Below, piece after piece: positions 1 to 4,294 of a DNA stretch of 7,060 nt (its first letter is position 1; the number at the start of each line of letters is the position of its first letter). The position numbers and the translations under genes are program-made. The stretch is taken from contig CAYLXP010000190.1 of NCBI GenBank assembly GCA_964387425.1, positions 1 to 7,060 on the forward strand, in the 5' to 3' direction. The notes beneath the pieces are model-generated. The model was not told the DNA's origin. It did no database searches and worked only from the letters and a program-made list of their open reading frames with translations. Source of the stretch: CAYLXP01 sp964387425 (GTDB lineage: Bacteria; Verrucomicrobiota; Kiritimatiellia; UBA8416).

Positions 1-1
1 A

Positions 2-166
2 GGCGCCACCCGCAACAAGACTGAAGTCCTTTCAACCACGGTATTCCTGGAACTGAGTGTTGGCGATCTCTCCGCCGCTGTGACGGTATCACTGATCATG
101 GTTGCGGCCGCAATTGCCGTCGTTATGACCGCCCGCACATGGGGCACGAAGAATTTGAATCTATGA
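2..166 (+). CDS. ABC transporter permease, molybdate/tungstate/sulfate type (C-terminal fragment)
   Basis: This is the last 54 residues of an inner-membrane permease whose start lies outside the window. The fragment opens with GATRNKTEVLSTTVFLELSV, which I recognise as the stretch just before the last membrane helix in ModB/CysW-like permeases. A hydrophobic helix follows (about residues 28-45, rich in Val, Ala, Ile and Met), then a short basic tail. The stop codon TGA (164-166) overlaps the start of the next gene as ATGA, so permease and ATPase are translationally coupled and very likely form one importer. The substrate cannot be read from this fragment. Tungstate or molybdate is the best guess because sulfur-carrier and MoeB-like genes follow; sulfate is an alternative. 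Confidence 0.8.
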   Translation, partial: GATRNKTEVLSTTVFLELSVGDLSAAVTVSLIMVAAAIAVVMTARTWGTKNLNL

Positions 167-822
167 TACGCCTTGAAGAGATAAGAATGGCGCAAGGAGC
201 CTTTGAGTTGAGGGACCTGACCCTGGATGTCCCGCAGGGAGCCTATGCTGTGCTCATGGGCGCGTCCGGCTCTGGCAAAACGACCCTCCTCGAACTCCTC
301 TGCGGTTTGCGCTTTCCCCAGAGCGGCAAGGTCGTCATCGGCGACCGCGACATGACGCATGCCGTGCCTGCCGCACGCGAGGTCGGCTACGTCCCCCAGG
401 ACGGTGCACTCTTCAAAACGATGACGATTCGTGAACAGCTCGCTTTCGCACTGGACATTCGCCGACGCCCGGAGGCAGAAATCGCGGATCGTGTGCAGGA
501 GGTTGCCGAGATGCTGGACATCGCACACCTGCTGGACCGTTTCCCCACTGGTCTGAGCGGCGGCGAACGCCAGCGCACAGCTCTTGGGCGCGCGCTTTCG
601 TTCCGCCCGAAAGTGCTGCTGCTCGACGAGCCGCTGAGCGCCCTCGACGACGACACGCGCGAACGCATTATGAACCTGCTCCGCCAGGTACAGCAACAGA
701 CGGGCGTAACGACCCTGCATGTGACGCATAACCGGCAGGAGGCCGAAGAGCTTGGCACCATGGGAATGAAGATTGAGAATGGCGCAATCGTGTCACTTGA
801 CTTGAGTGGAAGCAGAAAGTAG
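163..822 (+). CDS. ABC transporter ATPase, molybdate/tungstate/sulfate importer type
   Basis: A 219-residue cytoplasmic ATPase that would power the importer whose permease ends at 166. All ABC motifs are present: Walker A GASGSGKTT at residues 33-41, Q-loop Gln79, signature LSGGE at 131-135 followed by RQR, Walker B VLLLDE at 151-156, D-loop SALDD, and switch His189. ModC and CysA ATPases usually carry an extra C-terminal regulatory domain (TOBE type) of 100 or more residues. This protein ends soon after the switch histidine, so it is the short form without built-in substrate sensing. I chose ATG 163 because it overlaps the permease stop as ATGA and gives the usual MIRLEEI opening. The in-frame ATG at 139 would add eight unlikely residues inside the permease gene. 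The stop codon TAG at 820-822 is part of a palindromic repeat that begins at 819. Confidence 0.92.
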   Translation: MIRLEEIRMAQGAFELRDLTLDVPQGAYAVLMGASGSGKTTLLELLCGLRFPQSGKVVIGDRDMTHAVPAAREVGYVPQDGALFKTMTIREQLAFALDIRRRPEAEIADRVQEVAEMLDIAHLLDRFPTGLSGGERQRTALGRALSFRPKVLLLDEPLSALDDDTRERIMNLLRQVQQQTGVTTLHVTHNRQEAEELGTMGMKIENGAIVSLDLSGSRK

Positions 823-868
823 CTCAAGCTTCCAGCTTGAGGTCCGGCAAGCAGGATGCTTGCCCTAC
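819..868. repeat. REPIN-like palindromic repeat, copy 1
   Basis: A 50-base element with GTAG at its left end (819-822) and CTAC at its right end (865-868). Inside are two perfect 8-bp hairpins with 3-base loops: CTCAAGCT-TCC-AGCTTGAG (823-841) and GGCAAGCA-GGA-TGCTTGCC (846-864), separated by four bases. Two inverted hairpins, each with GTAG at its outer 5' foot, match the layout of REP doublets (REPINs). REP elements are mobilised by Y1 transposases of the RAYT/TnpA-REP group; none is visible in this window. The left GTAG contains the TAG stop codon of the upstream ATPase gene. An attenuator or mRNA-stabilising role is possible but not shown; no T-run follows the hairpins. Confidence 0.8.
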
Positions 869-879
869 TTTGAGAGAGA

Positions 880-929
880 GTAGCTCAAGCTTCCAGCTTG
901 AGATTGGGCTGGCAGAATGCCTGCCCTAC
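880..929. repeat. REPIN-like palindromic repeat, copy 2
   Basis: Second 50-base element, in the same orientation as copy 1 and 61 bases downstream (start to start). GTAG (880-883) and the first hairpin CTCAAGCT-TCC-AGCTTGAG (884-902) are identical to copy 1. The second hairpin is a variant, GGCTGGCA-GAA-TGCCTGCC (907-925), with one mismatched pair in an 8-bp stem, followed by CTAC (926-929). It ends 15 bases before the start codon of the sulfur-carrier gene, so folding in the mRNA could influence initiation there. An 11-base stretch (869-879) separates the two copies. Confidence 0.8.
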
Positions 930-944
930 GTTGGGAGACAGAAC

Positions 945-1190
945 ATGTTGATAGAAGTGGAATACACGGCCCAGTTACGAGTCAAGGCCGGGATCTCGTC
1001 AGAGCAGTTCGAGTTGCAGGACGGCGCGAGCGTCGCCGATCTCCTGGAGGCCGTTGCCGGCCGACACGATATCAAGGAGTTCCTGAACGGAAGTCTTCTC
1101 TGCTTCGTCGGCGCAGCACAGGCCGAGGCGTCCCAGTCCCTCTCCGATGGCGATCACGTCACCCTCCTAACCCCAATCTCGGGAGGCTAA
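945..1190 (+). CDS. ThiS/MoaD-type sulfur carrier protein (ubiquitin-like fold)
   Basis: A small 81-residue protein that ends in ISGG. The C-terminal Gly-Gly is the hallmark of sulfur carriers: an E1-like enzyme adenylates it, then it is converted to a thiocarboxylate that donates sulfur. The length and pattern fit a beta-grasp fold: beta strand IEVEYTAQLR, helix SVADLLEAVAGR (residues 29-40), then LSDGDHVTLLTPISGG, with the usual 'DGD-V-L-P-SGG' ending of MoaD. Two E1-like genes follow directly, which supports the role. The start at ATG 945 is preceded by GGGAGA (933-938); the reading frame stays open upstream to 837, but that part is repeat DNA. The codons for the last two glycines supply a GGGAGG ribosome-binding site (1181-1186) for the next gene. 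It could serve molybdopterin/tungstopterin, thiamine, cysteine or another pathway; the uptake genes upstream favour the pterin cofactor. Confidence 0.88.
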   Translation: MLIEVEYTAQLRVKAGISSEQFELQDGASVADLLEAVAGRHDIKEFLNGSLLCFVGAAQAEASQSLSDGDHVTLLTPISGG

Positions 1191-1193
1191 ACG

Positions 1194-1961
1194 ATGCGCG
1201 CCCCATCCATCCCATTGACAGACGAAGAACTGGCGACATACGAGTGGCAACTCGATGTACCCGGGTTCGGCGAGGCGGGACAGCAAAAACTAAAGGACGC
1301 CACGGTGCTGGTCTCGCGCGTTGGCGGACTTGGTAGTGTCGTCGCGTACGAGCTGGCCGCCGCCGGCATCGGTCGGCTGATCCTGGCCCATGCCGGCAAC
1401 ATCAAGCACTCCGACCTGAACCGACAGCTCCTGATGACGCATGCCGCCCTGGGCACTGCACGCGTTGAGTCAGCCGAAAAGCGCCTGCTAGATCTCAATC
1501 CTCGCCTGGAGATCGTAAAGGTGCCTGAGAATATCTCGGATGAGAATGCTGACCGGCTGGTCAGTGACGCTGACCTCGTTGTCGACTGTGCGCCGCTCTT
1601 TGAAGAGCGACTGGCGATGAATGCAGCGGCCGTTCGGCATCGCACACCTCTGGTCGAATGCGCCATGTACGAGCTGCAGGCCCAGGTCACGACCGTCCTG
1701 CCCGGGAAGACGCCCTGTGTCGCCTGCCTACATCCGACACCTCCACCAGCCTGGAAGCGCCGCTTCCCCGTCTTCGGTGCCGTGTCCGGCACCATCGGTT
1801 GCCTCGGTGTCATGGAGGCAATCAAAGTGCTCTCGGGCATCGGCGAGCCGCTGGCCGGGCGAGTGCTCACGATGGATATGCGCGACATGCGCACGATGAC
1901 CCTCGATATCAAACGCCGCACGGACTGCGCGGTATGTGGAGAATTGAATGCTAACGCCTGA
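1194..1961 (+). CDS. E1-like ThiF/MoeB/HesA family protein with degenerate ATP site
   Basis: A 255-residue homologue of the MoeB-like protein encoded just downstream, alignable without gaps through the N-terminal half with a constant offset of six residues. The fold is kept (PGFG at 23-26, GGLGS at 44-48, DLNRQ at 74-78), as are the four zinc cysteines (175, 178, 245, 248). Key catalytic positions differ. The arginine-finger motif RYxRH is TYEWQ (15-19). The first P-loop glycine is Arg42. The ribose-binding Asp is His66. The catalytic Asp of the ADN motif is Pro134. The segment carrying the conserved Cys of ThiF/MOCS3 is shortened and has no Cys at that site. It is therefore unlikely to adenylate a carrier in the standard way and may be a partner subunit, a scaffold or an enzyme with changed chemistry. 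I have the impression that a YEWQ/SRxGG subfamily recurs near tungsten-enzyme genes, but cannot verify this. The start lies 3 bases after the carrier stop, and the gene overlaps the next by 14 bases. Confidence 0.85.
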   Translation: MRAPSIPLTDEELATYEWQLDVPGFGEAGQQKLKDATVLVSRVGGLGSVVAYELAAAGIGRLILAHAGNIKHSDLNRQLLMTHAALGTARVESAEKRLLDLNPRLEIVKVPENISDENADRLVSDADLVVDCAPLFEERLAMNAAAVRHRTPLVECAMYELQAQVTTVLPGKTPCVACLHPTPPPAWKRRFPVFGAVSGTIGCLGVMEAIKVLSGIGEPLAGRVLTMDMRDMRTMTLDIKRRTDCAVCGELNANA

Positions 1962-3069
1962 TCAACAGCTTCGCTATGCCCGCCATCTCACGCTGCCCGG
2001 CTTTGGTGCCGAAGCCCAGGAGCGGCTCCTTGATAGCTCGGTTCTGCTCGTCGGTGCGGGTGGCCTTGGCTCCCCCGCTGCGCTCTACCTCGCCGCCGCC
2101 GGAGTTGGACGACTGGTGATCGTCGATGACGACAAGGTCGATCTGAGCAACCTGCAACGCCAGATTCTGCACAGTACCAAACGCGAAGGGATGCCAAAGG
2201 CAGACTCCGCCAAGCGAACCCTCAGAAGACTCACGCCCGACGTAGATGTTATCGCCGTAAACGACCGCTTCACGGCAAATAATGCCCGTGAGCTTGTCGC
2301 CGACTGCGACCTGGTACTCGACGGGGCCGACAACTTCCCGACGCGCTACCTCATTAACGACGACGCCTACTTCGAAGGCAAACCGGTTGTACATGGATCG
2401 ATTCACCTGTTCGAAGGTCAGTGCACCGTGTTCGCGCGCGGGCAAGGCCCCTGCTACCGCTGCCTCTTCCCAACCCCGCCGGCCCCCGGTGTCGTGCCCT
2501 CGTGTGCAGAGGCCGGCGTTCTCGGCGTTCTGCCGGGAGTAATCGGAACACTGCAGGCGACGGAGGCCATTAAGATACTGGCCGGTATCGGGGAACCGTT
2601 GATCGGGCGGCTCCTGATGTATGATGCGCTCGCGATGCAGGTCCGGACCCTGGCAATCAAGCAGCATGCGGAGTGTCCGCTGTGCGGTCCCGCTCCATCC
2701 ATCGACGAAGTCCGGGAAATTGCCTACTCGTGCGCCCCTGACCTACCGCAGGTTCCGGAGATTGATGTTGCTGAACTCGAAGCACTGCGTGCTTCCGACG
2801 AAGGCTGCTGCCTGCTGGATGTACGCGAGGCCCGCGAGGTCGCGTCCGGGATGGTCCCGGGCAGTCTGCATATTCCGCTTGGAGAGCTTGACGAGGAACT
2901 AGAGCAGCTGGACGCGCTGCGCGACGAGCAGATCATCTGCATCTGCCAGGTAGGAAAGCGCAGCCTGTATGCGGCCGAGATTCTGATGGAGAATGGTTTT
3001 GAGCACGCCGTCAGCCTACGCGGAGGGTACGGCGCATGGGTCATGCATACGAGTGCGGGAGAGGAATGA
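1948..3069 (+). CDS. moeB: MoeB-type adenylyltransferase fused to a rhodanese domain (MOCS3/MoeZ-like)
   Basis: A 373-residue E1-like enzyme that should adenylate the C-terminal glycine of the carrier encoded at 945-1190, then help turn it into a thiocarboxylate. The N-terminal E1 domain (about 1-250) is intact: arginine finger RYARH (9-13), P-loop GAGGLGS (36-42), ribose-binding Asp60, NLQRQ (68-72), Lys84, catalytic Asp128 in the ADN motif, zinc cysteines 169, 172, 243 and 246, and the conserved Cys186 in SCAEAG. The C-terminal rhodanese domain (about 268-373) carries an active-site loop CQVGKRS with Cys333 as the persulfide-bearing residue, plus the usual LDVRE (290-294) and LRGGYGAW (357-364) motifs. 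This order matches human MOCS3, yeast Uba4 and actinobacterial MoeZ. It overlaps both neighbours (14 bases before, ATGA after). The symbol denotes the E1 family; whether the target pathway is molybdopterin is inferred. Confidence 0.92.
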   Translation: MLTPDQQLRYARHLTLPGFGAEAQERLLDSSVLLVGAGGLGSPAALYLAAAGVGRLVIVDDDKVDLSNLQRQILHSTKREGMPKADSAKRTLRRLTPDVDVIAVNDRFTANNARELVADCDLVLDGADNFPTRYLINDDAYFEGKPVVHGSIHLFEGQCTVFARGQGPCYRCLFPTPPAPGVVPSCAEAGVLGVLPGVIGTLQATEAIKILAGIGEPLIGRLLMYDALAMQVRTLAIKQHAECPLCGPAPSIDEVREIAYSCAPDLPQVPEIDVAELEALRASDEGCCLLDVREAREVASGMVPGSLHIPLGELDEELEQLDALRDEQIICICQVGKRSLYAAEILMENGFEHAVSLRGGYGAWVMHTSAGEE

Positions 3070-3509
3070 TGAGTATACTGGGAGACCTGAGTCCGATGCT
3101 ACTGTTGTTGGGGCTTGCCGCTGGCGTCCTGAGCGCGATGCTGGGTGTCGGCAGCGGAATCCTGCTCGTACCCGCCCTGACGCTTGCCTTCGGCCTCACA
3201 CAGAAATCCGCCCAGGGCACGGCGCTGGCCGTGATGGTGCCAATGGCGTTGGTGGGCGCCATGCGTTACATCGCCAACCCGGACATCGAAGTTAACCTCA
3301 TGCGGGTAGGTCTCCTGGCGATGGGAGCCGTCGTAGGTGCCTTCCTGGGTTCAGCCATTGCCTCGCACCTTCCTAACGCGGTTCTCCGGCGCATTTTTGC
3401 GATATTCCTACTCGTTGTGGCGGTAAGAATGCTGCTTCCGAAACGAACCCCGGCGAAGGCGCCGGAATCGACTAATCCCGAACTTTCCATCCCTGGAGGA
3501 AACCAGTGA
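3066..3509 (+). CDS. Half-length TSUP (TauE/SafE-type) membrane protein
   Basis: A 147-residue hydrophobic protein with about four membrane segments (roughly residues 8-28, 36-62, 80-104 and 108-126) and a polar tail rich in Lys, Pro and Ser. The stretch GVLSAMLGVGSGILLVPAL is the repeat signature of TSUP (TauE/SafE, formerly DUF81) proteins, with Ser where a third glycine often sits (GVGGG). Full TSUP proteins have about 250 residues with two such repeats; this has one, so it probably works as a dimer. TSUP proteins are linked to the movement of sulfite, sulfonates or other sulfur compounds, which suits the sulfur-carrier genes upstream; the actual substrate is unknown. ATG 3066 overlaps the moeB-like stop as ATGA; ATG 3069 next to it is equally possible and is better spaced from the GGGAGAGG site (3057-3064). 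Confidence 0.8.
   Translation: MMSILGDLSPMLLLLGLAAGVLSAMLGVGSGILLVPALTLAFGLTQKSAQGTALAVMVPMALVGAMRYIANPDIEVNLMRVGLLAMGAVVGAFLGSAIASHLPNAVLRRIFAIFLLVVAVRMLLPKRTPAKAPESTNPELSIPGGNQ
3495..3500 (+). promoter_or_regulatory. Ribosome-binding site deciding a GTG start
   Basis: GGAGGA lies five bases before GTG 3506 and inside the end of the TSUP gene. It supports the non-ATG start of the downstream ATPase, whose GTG overlaps the TSUP stop as GTGA. Confidence 0.7.
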
Positions 3510-4150
3510 TCAAGTTATCCGATATCTCGAAATCCTATCGATCTGCCCGGGGGACGCCCGTAGAGGTCCTCAAGGGAATGAACGTGAACGTGGAACCCGG
3601 TGAGTTTGTCTCCGTTACGGGGCCCAGTGGCTGCGGCAAGAGCACGTTGCTATTGATTGCCGGCAGCTTGCTGCAGCCTGACTCCGGCACGGTCGTCATC
3701 GACGGACGTGACTTCACCGCCATGGGCAGTGATGACAAGGCGCTGCAGCGTGCTGAGACCATCGGCTTTGTGTTTCAGCGGTTTCACCTACTGCCCTATC
3801 TCACCGTACGCGAGAACATCGTTGCGGGCGGCGTGGCATTGAAAACACCCCGCGAAGAAGTGAGTCAGCGCGCCGAGGAGCTCATGGAGACCCTGGGCAT
3901 GGCGAAACGCGCCAACCATCTGCCGGGAGAACTGAGTGTCGGAGAGATGCAGCGTACCGCCCTGGCGCGCGCATTTCTCAACCGGCCCAAGGTCATCCTT
4001 GCCGACGAACCCACCGGCAACCTCGATCCGGAAAATGCCGAAATCGTGATCAAAGCGTTATCGGGATTCGCCGCCGATGGCGGTGCTGTTCTAATGGTGA
4101 CCCACCACCCCGACGACGCGGCCCGCGCCCAGCGACAGATTAAGATGTAG
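3506..4150 (+). CDS. ABC transporter ATPase, LolD/MacB-like
   Basis: A 214-residue ATPase of the family that pairs with FtsX/MacB/LolCE-type permeases. Visible motifs are Walker A GPSGCGKST (39-47), Q-loop Gln91 in GFVFQRFHLLPYLTVRENI, Walker B VILADE (163-168) followed by PTGNLD, and switch His200. The signature motif is LSVGE (143-147) rather than LSGGE, a change at a normally invariant glycine. The PTGNLD and 'FQRFHLLPYLTV' pieces are typical of LolD/YtrE/MacB ATPases and differ from the importer ATPase at 163-822. No permease gene adjoins it: upstream is the TSUP gene, downstream a convergent gene. It therefore works with a permease encoded elsewhere, uses the TSUP protein in some unknown way, or is the last remaining gene of a transporter. 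It starts with GTG, coupled to the TSUP stop. It is the last gene of the plus-strand run. Confidence 0.9.
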   Translation: MIKLSDISKSYRSARGTPVEVLKGMNVNVEPGEFVSVTGPSGCGKSTLLLIAGSLLQPDSGTVVIDGRDFTAMGSDDKALQRAETIGFVFQRFHLLPYLTVRENIVAGGVALKTPREEVSQRAEELMETLGMAKRANHLPGELSVGEMQRTALARAFLNRPKVILADEPTGNLDPENAEIVIKALSGFAADGGAVLMVTHHPDDAARAQRQIKM

Positions 4151-4178
4151 GGGGGCTGGTACCATCCTCTTCTTGGAG

Positions 4179-4247
4179 CGGCCTGAAGGCCGAACTACAT
4201 ACGTATGGTCTGCCTAAGCCGGCGTTTGTAGTCCGGCCTTTAGGCCG
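4179..4247. repeat. Inverted pair of REP-like palindromes between convergent genes
   Basis: Two small hairpins face each other: CGGCC-TGAA-GGCCG (4179-4192) followed by AA and CTAC (4195-4198), and GTAG (4228-4231) followed by TC and CGGCC-TTTA-GGCCG (4234-4247). The outer 21-base arms (4179-4199 and 4227-4247) are inverted copies with two differences, so the whole unit could also fold into one long stem. A 10-base palindrome (CATACGTATG, 4198-4207) lies inside. Both flanking genes point towards this unit, so it could stop transcription from either side, although no clear T-run accompanies it. The GTAG/CTAC tags face inward, the opposite of the elements at 819-929. The rest of the 4151-4294 gap shows nothing I can name. 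Confidence 0.7.
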
Positions 4248-4294
4248 TGAATTCGCAAATGCACTGAATCGCAGCTACGCCCCTCTTTGGGAGG

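Noticed and set aside
139..162. Upstream ATG for the importer ATPase
   Set aside because: It lies within the permease reading frame and adds residues not seen in the family; ATG 163 gives the ATGA overlap and the usual N-terminus.
823..864. Rho-independent terminator after the importer ATPase
   Set aside because: The hairpins are strong but no T-run follows either of them, and the downstream genes appear to belong to the same unit.
819..929. CRISPR array or tRNA-like structure
   Set aside because: There are only two repeats, each made of hairpins, with an 11-base gap instead of a spacer of normal length; no cloverleaf can be drawn.
837..944. N-terminal extension of the sulfur carrier from an ATG at 837
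   Set aside because: These codons lie almost entirely in the two palindromic repeats, and carriers of this family begin at the beta strand encoded from 945, which also has its own GGGAGA site.
1187..1921. 244-codon open frame on the minus strand
   Set aside because: It mirrors the ThiF-like gene, is rich in Ser, Arg and Ala as expected from an antisense frame, and shows no family motif.
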